The notes under the pieces are model-generated. The model saw only the letters and a list, made by a program, of their open reading frames with translations, was not told the DNA's origin and made no database searches. From Bifidobacterium breve (GTDB lineage Bacteria; Actinomycetota; Acidimicrobiia; Acidimicrobiales; Ilumatobacteraceae), in assembly GCA_945862045.1 (NCBI GenBank), contig CAMAWR010000001.1, positions 1 to 64,000 on the forward strand: DNA of 64,000 nucleotides, given 5' to 3'. Shown piece after piece: positions 1 to 10,223 of the stretch (its first letter is position 1; every line of letters begins with the position of its first letter). The position numbers and the translations under genes are program-made.

Positions 1-192
1 CAGCAACGGGTCGACATCGATGGCACTCAAGCAGCTTGGATCCGGCAAGAAATAAATGGAGCAGAACGACATGTGTGGGCGATCAACATGTTGGTTGCCG
101 ACGTCTGGATTCAGATCAATGCCACATTTTTGCCAGACCTAGCCGCTGCCGACGACCTCATTGCGGCTGCGATTGCCGTAGTGGTTGGCTAG
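1..192 (+). CDS. C-terminal end of an unidentified protein (5' end outside window)
   Basis: Frame 1 is open from the first base to a TAG at 190-192, giving 63 residues ending IAAAIAVVVG. The composition (Trp, Ile, Asp, Ala mix, amphipathic pattern) looks like real protein, and the stop lies just before a tandem repeat and the furA promoter region. No motif is recognisable in so short a piece, so no function is offered. A competing open frame at 36-293 on the same strand has arginine/cysteine-rich, shadow-like composition and runs through the repeat, so I prefer frame 1. Confidence 0.5.
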   Translation, partial: QQRVDIDGTQAAWIRQEINGAERHVWAINMLVADVWIQINATFLPDLAAADDLIAAAIAVVVG

Positions 193-198
193 CAGAGG

Positions 199-244
199 CC
201 CCGGCGGCTATCTCAGCCCCGGCGGCTATCTCAGCCCCGGCGGC
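199..244. repeat. 18-bp tandem repeat, about 2.5 copies
   Basis: The unit CCCCGGCGGCTATCTCAG occurs at 199-216 and 217-234, with a third partial copy (CCCCGGCGGC) at 235-244. It sits between the stop of the upstream partial gene and the furA promoter region. The copies are identical, so the duplication is recent or maintained. No function is evident. Confidence 0.9.
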
Positions 245-282
245 AAGGCGATTCGGGCCAGTTTTTGAGTATTTCGGCATAA

Positions 283-299
283 TTTGGAATTAGTCCAAA
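283..299. promoter_or_regulatory. Inverted repeat upstream of furA, candidate FurA operator
   Basis: TTTGGA at 283-288 and TCCAAA at 294-299 form a perfect 6-bp inverted repeat around ATTAG, 21 bases before the furA start. The surroundings are AT-rich compared with the flanking genes. In mycobacteria and streptomycetes, FurA/CatR-type repressors bind an AT-rich element in front of their own gene and thereby control furA-katG. Position and symmetry fit that model; binding is inferred. Confidence 0.45.
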
Positions 300-320
300 G
301 TCTGATACAGTACGAATGTC

Positions 321-2986
<2,666 letters not shown>

Positions 2987-3009
2987 GCACGAATCAATCC
3001 AACGGTCAG

Positions 3010-3046
3010 GTCCTAGCGTCGTCGTCCCCCACGGCGGCGCTAGGAC
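3010..3046. terminator. Bidirectional terminator between katG and the malic enzyme gene
   Basis: GTCCTAGCG (3010-3018) pairs with CGCTAGGAC (3038-3046). Six further inner pairs, two of them G-U, give a 15-bp stem with a 7-base loop, followed by TTTG on the plus side. The stop codon of the minus-strand malic enzyme (3040-3042) lies inside the right arm, so one element terminates both convergent genes. Confidence 0.8.
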
Positions 3047-4467
3047 TTTGTTAATAGGGCTGTGGCGCGGCGCACTACGCCCTCGGCAATGGCGGCGGCG
3101 GCAACCGCAGGTGCAACTCGGGCCACCACCGAGCGGTCAAACACTGACGGCACGATGAAGGTCGGGCTGAGTTCGGCAGCGCTCACCGACTCGGCGATTG
3201 CAATGGCGGCGGCCAGCTTCATCTTTTCGGTGATGCTCGTGGCTTGCGCATCGAATGCACCCCGAAAGATGCCAGGAAACGCCAGCACGTTATTGATTTG
3301 GTTCGGGTAATCGCTGCGTCCAGTTGCAACGACCGCGGCCAGACCGTCAATTTGCTCGGGGCGAATCTCGGGGTTGGGGTTGGCCATCGCAAACACGATC
3401 GGGGCCTTGCCCATCGTGCGCACATCGGCGGCCGTGATGACATCGGGGCCACTCAAACCGATGAACACATCGGCACCTTTCATGGCGTCAGAAATCGTGC
3501 CCATTTCCCGCGCTGGGTTGGTGTGGTTGGCAAACCACTCCTTGGCCGAGTTCATGCCACTGCGTCCGGAGTACATCGCACCCTCACGGTCACAGCCAAT
3601 GATTTGACCGACGCCCGCATCCATCAGAATCTTGCCGACTGCGACACCTGCTGCACCGATGCCAACAATGACGACCTTGATGTCACCAATTTTCTTGCCG
3701 GTGATTTTCAAGGCGTTCCATAACGCAGCAAGTGTGACTACTGCCGTGCCGTGTTGGTCGTCGTGAAAAACAGGAATGTCGAGGCTGGCCCGCAACCGCT
3801 CCTCAATTTCAAAACACTCGGGTGCCTTGATGTCTTCCAGATTGATGCCACCGAACGTCGGGGCGAGGCGTTGCACGAAGTCGACCACTTCGTCGGCGGT
3901 ACGCGCGTTGATACAGATTGGGAAGCCGTCAACCCCACCGAATTCTTTGAAGAGCAGCGCCTTACCTTCCATCACGGGCATCGCGGCTTCAGGACCGATG
4001 TCGCCGAGGCCGAGCACGGCAGTGCCGTTACTCACGATCGCCACCGTATTTTTGCGAATGGTGTATAGATGCGACAGCTGCTTGTCTTTTTCGATTGCGG
4101 TGCAAATGCGCGCCACGCCGGGCGTATACGCCATCGACAAATCCTCGCGGTCGTTGACCGGCGCGCTCGATGACGTGAAGATTTTGCCCGACTCGTGCAT
4201 GCGGAAGGTGCGATCCCACCAACCGAGCAGGGTCACGCGGGAGAGCGCCTGCACCGCTTTGACCACCTGTTGTTGATGCGCTTCGTCACGACAATGCACG
4301 ACGACATTGCGCCGCAGCACGGGCCCACGCACGTCGAAGCCGTCGAGCGCACCGATGTTGCCGCCCGCCGAGCCAATCGCCGTGCAGAGTTGGCCGAGCG
4401 ACCCTGGAACGTTCGACAACTGACAGTCGAGGCTGATCGAAAATGCGGCGGTTGGTAGCAAAGCCAT
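3040..4467 (-). CDS. NAD(P)-dependent malic enzyme with N-terminal ACT domain
   Basis: Oxidatively decarboxylates malate to pyruvate and CO2. The 475-residue protein starts with an ACT-type regulatory domain (about 7-80), followed by the malic enzyme N-domain (YTPGVAR at 114-120; metal-binding NLEDIKAPECFEIEERL from about 209; FHDDQHGTA at 234-241) and a Rossmann domain with GIGAAGVAVG at 269-278. Start choice: the frame is open to 4581, but homology and the ACT fold begin at ATG 4467; the extra upstream residues would overlap the divergent menB promoter. No clear Shine-Dalgarno is visible. Its stop codon lies within the terminator stem shared with katG. ACT-malic enzymes are often allosterically controlled by amino acids; the ligand here is unknown. 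NAD versus NADP preference cannot be read safely. Confidence 0.92.
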   Translation of the reverse strand: MALLPTAAFSISLDCQLSNVPGSLGQLCTAIGSAGGNIGALDGFDVRGPVLRRNVVVHCRDEAHQQQVVKAVQALSRVTLLGWWDRTFRMHESGKIFTSSSAPVNDREDLSMAYTPGVARICTAIEKDKQLSHLYTIRKNTVAIVSNGTAVLGLGDIGPEAAMPVMEGKALLFKEFGGVDGFPICINARTADEVVDFVQRLAPTFGGINLEDIKAPECFEIEERLRASLDIPVFHDDQHGTAVVTLAALWNALKITGKKIGDIKVVIVGIGAAGVAVGKILMDAGVGQIIGCDREGAMYSGRSGMNSAKEWFANHTNPAREMGTISDAMKGADVFIGLSGPDVITAADVRTMGKAPIVFAMANPNPEIRPEQIDGLAAVVATGRSDYPNQINNVLAFPGIFRGAFDAQATSITEKMKLAAAIAIAESVSAAELSPTFIVPSVFDRSVVARVAPAVAAAAIAEGVVRRATALLTKS

Positions 4468-4526
4468 GGGGATACCGAGGCTACGACTATGTGCAAAGAG
4501 TGCAACGGCGCTGCCACACTGAAAGG

Positions 4527-5450
4527 GTGACAGCAGCGTCGGGTGGTGCTGGAATCTCCCCACTGTTTGCGGCCGCGGCATGGCGCACGGTGCCCGGCTT
4601 TTCGTTCACCGATATCACGTACCACCGCAGCGTCGACTCGGGCACGGTACGCATCGCTTTCAATCGGCCGGAGGTCCGCAACGCTTTCCGACCGCACACC
4701 GTCGATGAACTCTTCATGGCCCTCGACCATGCGCGACAGACTTCCGACGTTGGATGTGTGCTGCTCACCGGCAACGGTCCTTCGCCCAAAGACGGTGGTT
4801 GGGCGTTTTGCAGTGGCGGCGATCAACGCATCCGTGGCAGAGACGGCTACAAGTACGCCGACGGCACCGACTCGAGCACCATCAATGCGGCGCGCACCGG
4901 GCGCCTGCACATTCTCGAGGTGCAACGACTGATTCGTTTCATGCCCAAAGTGGTCATCTGTGTGGTGCCTGGTTGGGCGGTGGGTGGCGGGCACAGTTTG
5001 CATGTGGTGTGCGATCTCACGATTGCCAGTCGCCAGCATGCCAAGTTCAAACAGACCGATGCTGATGTCGCAAGTTTTGACGGTGGCTACGGTTCGGCCT
5101 ATCTCGCCCGTCAAGTCGGGCAGAAATTTGCGCGCGAGATCTTCTTCCTCGGACGCGAGTACTCGGCTGCCGAGGCACACCAGATGGGCATGGTCAATGC
5201 AGTCGTGGACCACGAGCAGCTCGAGGTCGTCGCGCTCGAGTGGGCCCGCGAAGTCAATGCCAAGAGCCCGACCGCCCAGCGCATGCTCAAATTTTCGTTC
5301 AACCTCATCGACGATGGCCTCGTCGGACAGCAACTGTTCGCGGGTGAAGCCACCCGCCTCGCCTACATGACCGACGAAGCACAAGAAGGCCGCGATGCCT
5401 TCCTCGAAAAGCGCGATCCTGACTGGTCGAACTTTCCCTGGCACTTCTAA
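4527..5450 (+). CDS. menB: 1,4-dihydroxy-2-naphthoyl-CoA synthase (menaquinone biosynthesis)
   Basis: Crotonase-fold enzyme that cyclises O-succinylbenzoyl-CoA to DHNA-CoA in menaquinone synthesis. MenB hallmarks are dense: FNRPEVRNAFRPHTVDEL, WAFCSGGDQRIRGRDGY, LHILEVQRLIRFMPK, the oxyanion-hole WAVGGGHSLHVVCD, TDADVASFDGGYGSAYLARQ, and a C-terminal FLEKRDPDWSNFPWHF. The actinobacterial form (M. tuberculosis MenB) is nearly superimposable. I place the start at GTG 4527 (about 307 aa) because the family N-terminus begins shortly before AAWRTVPGF. The frame stays open to 4443, and the ribosome-binding site is poor, so the exact start is uncertain. It is divergent from the malic enzyme gene; no other men gene is in the window. 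Confidence 0.93.
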   Translation: MTAASGGAGISPLFAAAAWRTVPGFSFTDITYHRSVDSGTVRIAFNRPEVRNAFRPHTVDELFMALDHARQTSDVGCVLLTGNGPSPKDGGWAFCSGGDQRIRGRDGYKYADGTDSSTINAARTGRLHILEVQRLIRFMPKVVICVVPGWAVGGGHSLHVVCDLTIASRQHAKFKQTDADVASFDGGYGSAYLARQVGQKFAREIFFLGREYSAAEAHQMGMVNAVVDHEQLEVVALEWAREVNAKSPTAQRMLKFSFNLIDDGLVGQQLFAGEATRLAYMTDEAQEGRDAFLEKRDPDWSNFPWHF

Positions 5451-5506
5451 CGATCACCGACATCAACGATTCGCGGCTCGACCCGTTTCGTTGGCGAGAA
5501 CGTCGC

Positions 5507-6238
5507 TTGACCGGCGTCATTCAACGACGTAACGGCGGCCCACTCTTCATCGCCGAGGGTGACCTCGTCACACAGCGGGCGCTCGACGCCGGATGTGAAC
5601 CCGTGGCGGTGTTGTGCAGCGAAAAAGGTGAGGCTCGACTCGCGGTATTCGCCCCCGACTACGAGCGCTACTCGTACCTGGCCAGCGAAGATCTGCGCCG
5701 CGAGATCACCGGCTTGGGCGTGCCGCTTGACGTGATCAGTTTGTTCAAACGCCCGGAGCCAACCAACATCGACACACTGTCGGCTTCGTTCACCCGTGGC
5801 GTGCTCGTCGACCATGTGGACAATCCCGTGAACATCGGGTCGCTCGCCCGCAATGCTGCGGCACTTGGTTGGGACGCGTTATTCCTGGACGAAGACAGTG
5901 GTGACCCGCTCGCCCGTCGGGCGCTGCGTGTTTCGATGGGAAATGCATTTCACATGCCGCACGCCCGTGTGGCGAACGTGCTCGCATTCATTACCGCGCT
6001 GCACTCTGTGGGCGTGGCAACCATTGCGCTCACACCGTCGGTCGACGCCACACCCATGGGTGAAGTGTGCATCGCCTCGGCGCGGCGTCTGCTGGTGTTC
6101 GGGTCCGAGCGTGACGGTTTGACCGATGACGTGATTGCCGCGTGCGCACATCGTGTGCGTATCGAGATGAACGAAGAGGTCGACTCGCTCAACGTTGCGG
6201 CGGCCAGCGCCGTGGCGTGCTACACGTTGCGCAGGTGA
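5507..6238 (+). CDS. SPOUT (TrmH/SpoU) RNA 2'-O-methyltransferase
   Basis: Methylates a ribose 2'-OH of rRNA or tRNA using S-adenosylmethionine. SPOUT motifs are clear: NPVNIGSLARNAAALGWDAL (motif 1), LLVFGSERDGLTDD (motif 2) and MNEEVDSLNVAAASAVACY (motif 3, the trefoil-knot cofactor site). The N-terminal substrate-binding domain occupies about residues 1-90. The coordinates use the TTG at 5507, the first usable start codon, but the same frame is open back to 5423 and encodes ITDINDSRLDPFRWRERRL, typical of the N-terminus of actinobacterial relatives. No ATG, GTG or TTG exists there (only CTG and ATC codons), so the true protein probably starts about 18 residues earlier at a non-standard codon next to the menB stop. 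The target nucleotide cannot be predicted. Confidence 0.88.
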   Translation: MTGVIQRRNGGPLFIAEGDLVTQRALDAGCEPVAVLCSEKGEARLAVFAPDYERYSYLASEDLRREITGLGVPLDVISLFKRPEPTNIDTLSASFTRGVLVDHVDNPVNIGSLARNAAALGWDALFLDEDSGDPLARRALRVSMGNAFHMPHARVANVLAFITALHSVGVATIALTPSVDATPMGEVCIASARRLLVFGSERDGLTDDVIAACAHRVRIEMNEEVDSLNVAAASAVACYTLRR

Positions 6239-6648
6239 TCGGCAGCACGCACGAAATATTCACGCATTTCGGTGGCAAGGTCGGTCGGCACCGCACACGC
6301 AGCAATGGCGTTGGACATGTGCGTCAACCAACGGTCACGCATCGCGTCATCAATCGGAAAGCCGGCGTGGCGCATCCGTAGCCGTGGGTGACCACGCTCG
6401 TCGTCGTAGGTGGTCGGCCCACCCCAATACTGCGCGAGAAACAGGGTGAGGTGCCGTTTGGCCGACGCCAGGTCATCTGGTTGTGGATACAACGCAAACA
6501 GCACGGGGTCGGCACGCACGCCAACATAAAAATGCTCGACCAGACGCTTGAAAAAATCGAAACCACCGGCGCGGGCAAAGACGCTCGTGGCGGCTCCCGA
6601 GTCGGGCGAGGGTGGTTCGGCCGGCGTGTTTGACTGGGCAGTGGTCAC
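6220..6648 (-). CDS. glbO: Group II truncated haemoglobin (trHbO type)
   Basis: A 142-residue 2-over-2 globin. Key residues match M. tuberculosis GlbO with the same spacings: TyrB10 Y41, TyrCD1 Y54, proximal HisF8 H94 (in RMRHAGF) and TrpG8 W107 (in RDRWLTHM). The first 25 residues are a Pro/Ser-rich extension. The GTG start at 6648 overlaps the enoyl-CoA hydratase stop in a GTGA tetranucleotide, implying translational coupling and one operon. Group II globins bind O2 very tightly and are linked to redox sensing, peroxide/NO chemistry or membrane-associated respiration; which role applies here is not shown by sequence. The 3' end overlaps the convergent SPOUT methyltransferase gene by 19 bases. 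Confidence 0.93.
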   Translation of the reverse strand: MTTAQSNTPAEPPSPDSGAATSVFARAGGFDFFKRLVEHFYVGVRADPVLFALYPQPDDLASAKRHLTLFLAQYWGGPTTYDDERGHPRLRMRHAGFPIDDAMRDRWLTHMSNAIAACAVPTDLATEMREYFVRAADHLRNV

Positions 6649-7508
6649 GAAAACTGTGGGTCTTGCCACTCTGGAAAAATGTCGGGCAGTGCGTTCGCCA
6701 CGGAGTCGCTGAATATCGCCGGACGCTTTTCCAGGAAACTGGTGACACCCTCGCGGGCATCGGTGCTGCGGCCACGCTGTTGAATGCCGCGCGAGTCGGC
6801 ACGGTGTGCATCCATCGGGTGAGCAGCACCGAGCATGCGCCAGAGCATTTGGCGCGACAACGCAACCGACACACCCGAGGTGTTGTCGGCAATTTCACGG
6901 GCCAGGGCGCGGGCGGCGGGCAACAACTCATCAGGTGCATAGGTTGAGCGCACCAATCCCCCGTCACGTGCCTCGTCGGCCGAGAGAATGCGGCCCGTGT
7001 ACACCCACTCGGCGGCCCGCGAGATGCCGACGACACGGGGCAGGAACCATGACGAACAGGCCTCCGGCACGATGCCACGACGGGCGAACACAAAACCAAT
7101 GCGGGCCGACGTGGATGCCAGTCGCACGTCCATCGGCAGGGTCATCGTCGCGCCGATGCCGACGGCAGCACCGTTGATGGCCGCAATGACCGGCTTCTTG
7201 CACCCGAAGATACGCAGCGTCACCTGCCCACCACCGTCACGACGCACGCTGTCGTCGCCGCGACTCGACCAATCCCCATCATCGAATGTTTTTGCGCCAC
7301 TCGACAAGTCGGCACCTGCACAGAATGCCTTGCCGTCACCCGTGACGATGACTGCCCGTACGGCGTCGTCACCATCGATCTGGTCGAACACGTCGAGCAG
7401 TTCGTTCATCATCAGACCGGTGAATGCATTCATCTTCTCGGGGCGACTCAACGTGACGGTGGCGATTGACTCGCGAACCTCATAACGAATTTGGGTGTAG
7501 TCAGCCAT
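6645..7508 (-). CDS. Enoyl-CoA hydratase/isomerase family protein
   Basis: A crotonase-superfamily enzyme of 287 residues. The oxyanion-hole segments are KAFCAGADLSSG (about 70) and NGAAVGIGATM (about 121), followed by FARRGIVPEACSSW, where the Glu is at the catalytic position of hydratases. A longer loop after the first oxyanion segment (residues about 78-100, Asp/Arg/Gly-rich) is typical of one actinobacterial subgroup. It ends FLEKRPAIFSDSVANALPDIFPEW. ATG 7508 is preceded by AAAGG at good spacing; the open frame up to 7568 has no such signal. It lies 10 bases downstream of ftsX on the same strand and overlaps the globin gene. It probably acts on fatty acyl or aromatic acyl-CoA; the substrate is unknown. 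Confidence 0.88.
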   Translation of the reverse strand: MADYTQIRYEVRESIATVTLSRPEKMNAFTGLMMNELLDVFDQIDGDDAVRAVIVTGDGKAFCAGADLSSGAKTFDDGDWSSRGDDSVRRDGGGQVTLRIFGCKKPVIAAINGAAVGIGATMTLPMDVRLASTSARIGFVFARRGIVPEACSSWFLPRVVGISRAAEWVYTGRILSADEARDGGLVRSTYAPDELLPAARALAREIADNTSGVSVALSRQMLWRMLGAAHPMDAHRADSRGIQQRGRSTDAREGVTSFLEKRPAIFSDSVANALPDIFPEWQDPQFS

Positions 7509-7518
7509 GGTGACCTTT

Positions 7519-8424
7519 CTATACGTCGAGGAATCGTGAGGCGGCAATAGCCGAACCGATCGCCCCAATTATTGCACCAAGCAACAACAAGATGAGCATC
7601 ACACCGGAGAGATATCCGCTCGGGACGACGAGGCTGGAGATACCCGTACCGGGTTTGAAGGCAGCAACACCGCTCGTCCACGCGCTATTGAGTACCCACA
7701 CCCCGGCACACGAGGCGACACCACCGATCAGACCTTGGAGCAAACCTTCGAGCATGAACGGAATTCGAATGAACCAGTTGGTGGCACCGACGAGTTTCAT
7801 CACCTCAATTTCGCGGCGGCGGGCGAACATCGCCGTACGAATGGTGCTCCAGATGAGACCGATGGCCACACCCAACAACACGAGGGACATGATCAGCGTG
7901 ACCGTGCGCACGAACGCCGACAAAGTCGAGATGATTTCAAACTCGTCCTCGGCAAGCGCCACCGCCTCGACACCCGGCAACGTGCGGTATTGATCGGCGA
8001 GGCTGCGCACCAGATCGGTGTCTTGCGTCAACGGCACCACCTTGAATTGGGTGGGAATCGTCTCGGGGGTCAACAGGCTGAGCGTGACCGGGTCACCGAC
8101 GAAAATTCGCTGCGCCTCGGCATAACTTTCAGCCTTGTCGAAGTAGCGCAACTTGTCGACGTCAATCACACTCGGTGCCGCGCGCAACGTGCCGTCGATC
8201 AACGCAATCTGCTCGGGCGAGGCGTCACTGCGCACGAACACGATCATGGCCACGTCGCCACGCCACTGCACGAGCAAGTTCTCGAACGCACGCTGAATGA
8301 GGAACGTGGTGCCGACGAGCAGCAAGGCGATGGCCGAGGTCAGCACGGCGGCCATCGTGAGCGTGAGGTTGCGCCGGAAGCTTGCCCACGTTTCGCGCAG
8401 CGCGTATTCGATGCGGGCCATCAT
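7519..8424 (-). CDS. ftsX: Cell-division ABC-like permease FtsX
   Basis: A 301-residue integral membrane partner of FtsE. A short cytoplasmic N-terminus (RETWASFRRN) precedes TM1 (about 22-42), then a large extracytoplasmic domain (about 45-170) and three further TM segments (about 170-195, 218-243, 268-292). In actinobacteria FtsEX recruits and activates a NlpC/P60 peptidoglycan hydrolase at the septum through the extracellular loop. The ATG at 8424 shares its first base position with the last base of the ftsE TAA stop (TAATG), so the two are translationally coupled. A second ATG follows immediately at 8421. In many actinobacteria smpB follows ftsX; here an enoyl-CoA hydratase gene does. Confidence 0.95.
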   Translation of the reverse strand: MMARIEYALRETWASFRRNLTLTMAAVLTSAIALLLVGTTFLIQRAFENLLVQWRGDVAMIVFVRSDASPEQIALIDGTLRAAPSVIDVDKLRYFDKAESYAEAQRIFVGDPVTLSLLTPETIPTQFKVVPLTQDTDLVRSLADQYRTLPGVEAVALAEDEFEIISTLSAFVRTVTLIMSLVLLGVAIGLIWSTIRTAMFARRREIEVMKLVGATNWFIRIPFMLEGLLQGLIGGVASCAGVWVLNSAWTSGVAAFKPGTGISSLVVPSGYLSGVMLILLLLGAIIGAIGSAIAASRFLDV

Positions 8425-9101
8425 TATTCGTAGACCCCACGTTCTTGATCACGCACGACGGCGCCCCGATCGAGTTGCACCACTCGCCGCCGCATCGCAT
8501 TGACCACACGATGGTCGTGGGTGGCCATCATGACGGTGGTGCCGGTTTCGTTGATCGCCTGTAGCAAACCCATGATTCCCTCACTCGTCGCCGGGTCAAG
8601 GTTGCCCGTTGGCTCGTCGGCCAGCATGATGAGCGGCCGATTGACGAAGGCCCGCGCGATCGACACACGCTGTTGCTCGCCACCCGACAACTGGTTCGGA
8701 AGTCGCTCGCTCTTGTCTTGTAATCCGACCAACTCGAGCACGAACGGCACCTGCTCGTTGATCACGTGACGCGGCTTGCCGATGACCTCGAGGGCAAATG
8801 CCACATTTTCAAAGACCGTCTTGTTGAGCAACAACTTGTAGTCCTGGAAGATGTTGCCGAGCGAACGACGCAAAAATGGCACACGTGAAGGCGGCATGTC
8901 GGACACGTTGCGACCCGCCACCCAGACGTCACCTTCGGTGGCGACCTCTTCACGGCTCATCAGTCGCAACAGCGTCGATTTGCCCGAGCCGGACGGCCCG
9001 ACCAAGAACACGAAGTCACCCTTGGCGACGTCAAACGACACGCCTTCGACCGCAACGGTGTCGGTGCCGTACACCTTGGTGACACCATCCAGCTTGATCA
9101 T
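8424..9101 (-). CDS. ftsE: Cell-division ATP-binding protein FtsE
   Basis: ABC ATPase of 225 residues: Walker [10 protein letters not shown] (about 36-44), Q-loop region, signature [14 protein letters not shown], Walker [15 protein letters not shown] and the H-loop MATHDH. It powers FtsX to control peptidoglycan hydrolysis during division. The ATG directly abuts the prfB stop codon with no intervening base. Gene order prfB-ftsE-ftsX is standard for actinobacteria. Confidence 0.97.
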   Translation of the reverse strand: MIKLDGVTKVYGTDTVAVEGVSFDVAKGDFVFLVGPSGSGKSTLLRLMSREEVATEGDVWVAGRNVSDMPPSRVPFLRRSLGNIFQDYKLLLNKTVFENVAFALEVIGKPRHVINEQVPFVLELVGLQDKSERLPNQLSGGEQQRVSIARAFVNRPLIMLADEPTGNLDPATSEGIMGLLQAINETGTTVMMATHDHRVVNAMRRRVVQLDRGAVVRDQERGVYE

Positions 9102-10205
9102 CTATTGACCAGCCTCGGTTCGTCGCCAGCGCAGGTAACCCTCCATGAACTCGTCGAGATCGCCGTCCAGCACCGCGGTGACGTTACCCGATTCCACATC
9201 GGTGCGCAGGTCTTTCACCATTTGATACGGCTGCAACACATACGACCGAATCTGTGTGCCCCAACCGACGGTCGCTTGTTTACCGGCGATGCGCGCCAAT
9301 TCCACCTCACGCTCCTGCACGATCTGGGCGGCAACCATCGTCTTCAACTTCTTCAACGCGTTCTCCCGATTTTGCAGCTGGCTGCGCTCTTGCTGTGAAG
9401 CAGCAACGAGACCCGACGGTTTGTGAATCAGACGTACGGCCGACGACGTTTTGTTCACGTGCTGACCGCCGGCGCCCGACGCGCGGAACACCTCCATCTC
9501 GATGTCGGCATCGTTGATCTCCACGTCAACTTCGGCGAGCACGGGCCAAATCTGCACCGTGGCAAAACTCGTTTGCCGGCGACCCTGGTTGTCGAATGGG
9601 CTGATCCGCACGAGACGATGCGTGCCGCGCTCACTGGTGAGCAAGCCGTAGGCGAAACGGCCGCGCACGGTGAAGTCAGCCGAGAGAATGCCCGCCTCGG
9701 TGCCGTGCGAGATATCGCCCATTTCGATCGGAAAGCTGCGGCGCTCTGCCCATCGTGTGAACATGCGCAGCAACATCGCACTCCAGTCCTGCGCGTCGAT
9801 TCCACCGTCTTTGGCGTTGATCTGCACGATGGCGTCGGTTTCATCGTGCTCACCAATGAACAGACTGCGTAACTCGACTTCGTCGAGTGCCGCCCGGGCA
9901 CGAGTGACACTCTGGGCAATTTCGGGCTCCTGCGTTGCGTCGTCAATTTCGCGTGCCATCTCGTGCAACACCTGCATGTCTTCGAGGTTGCGTGCGATGC
10001 GGTCGAATTCATCAAGGTCGCCCTTGACCGATGCATACTCACTATTCAGACGCTTGGCGTTGTCCTGATCGTTCCACAGGTCGGGCTTGGCCACCTCGAC
10101 TTCAAGTTCAACGAGGCGCACTCGCAGCTGACTGATCTTGAGGTAGGCCTCGGCCTCACCGACCCGGCGTGCTACCTCGGCAATATCGGTGGTGAAGTCA
10201 CGCAT
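9102..10205 (-). CDS. prfB: Peptide chain release factor 2
   Basis: Recognises UGA and UAA stop codons and triggers peptidyl-tRNA hydrolysis. The 367-residue protein has the RF2 codon-recognition tripeptide SPF (in RLVRISPFDNQGR) and the catalytic GGQ loop (GAGGQHVNKTSSAV). The reading frame is continuous from ATG 10205, so the +1 programmed frameshift that autoregulates RF2 in E. coli and many other bacteria is absent. It is first of the prfB-ftsE-ftsX block and lies 18 bases downstream of secA on the same strand, so it may also be reached by secA readthrough. Confidence 0.96.
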   Translation of the reverse strand: MRDFTTDIAEVARRVGEAEAYLKISQLRVRLVELEVEVAKPDLWNDQDNAKRLNSEYASVKGDLDEFDRIARNLEDMQVLHEMAREIDDATQEPEIAQSVTRARAALDEVELRSLFIGEHDETDAIVQINAKDGGIDAQDWSAMLLRMFTRWAERRSFPIEMGDISHGTEAGILSADFTVRGRFAYGLLTSERGTHRLVRISPFDNQGRRQTSFATVQIWPVLAEVDVEINDADIEMEVFRASGAGGQHVNKTSSAVRLIHKPSGLVAASQQERSQLQNRENALKKLKTMVAAQIVQEREVELARIAGKQATVGWGTQIRSYVLQPYQMVKDLRTDVESGNVTAVLDGDLDEFMEGYLRWRRTEAGQ

Positions 10206-10223
10206 GGTTGCCGCCGTGACGGC

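Noticed and set aside
36-293. 85-codon open frame at the left edge
   Set aside because: Cys/Arg-rich shadow composition and it runs through the tandem repeat; frame 1 gives a more natural protein end.
4233-5444. 403-codon open frame antisense to menB and overlapping the malic enzyme 5' end
   Set aside because: Contradicted by the near-complete MenB match on the plus strand; shadow composition.
9102-10205. Programmed +1 frameshift in prfB
   Set aside because: The reading frame is continuous from the ATG, with no internal UGA in the N-terminal region.
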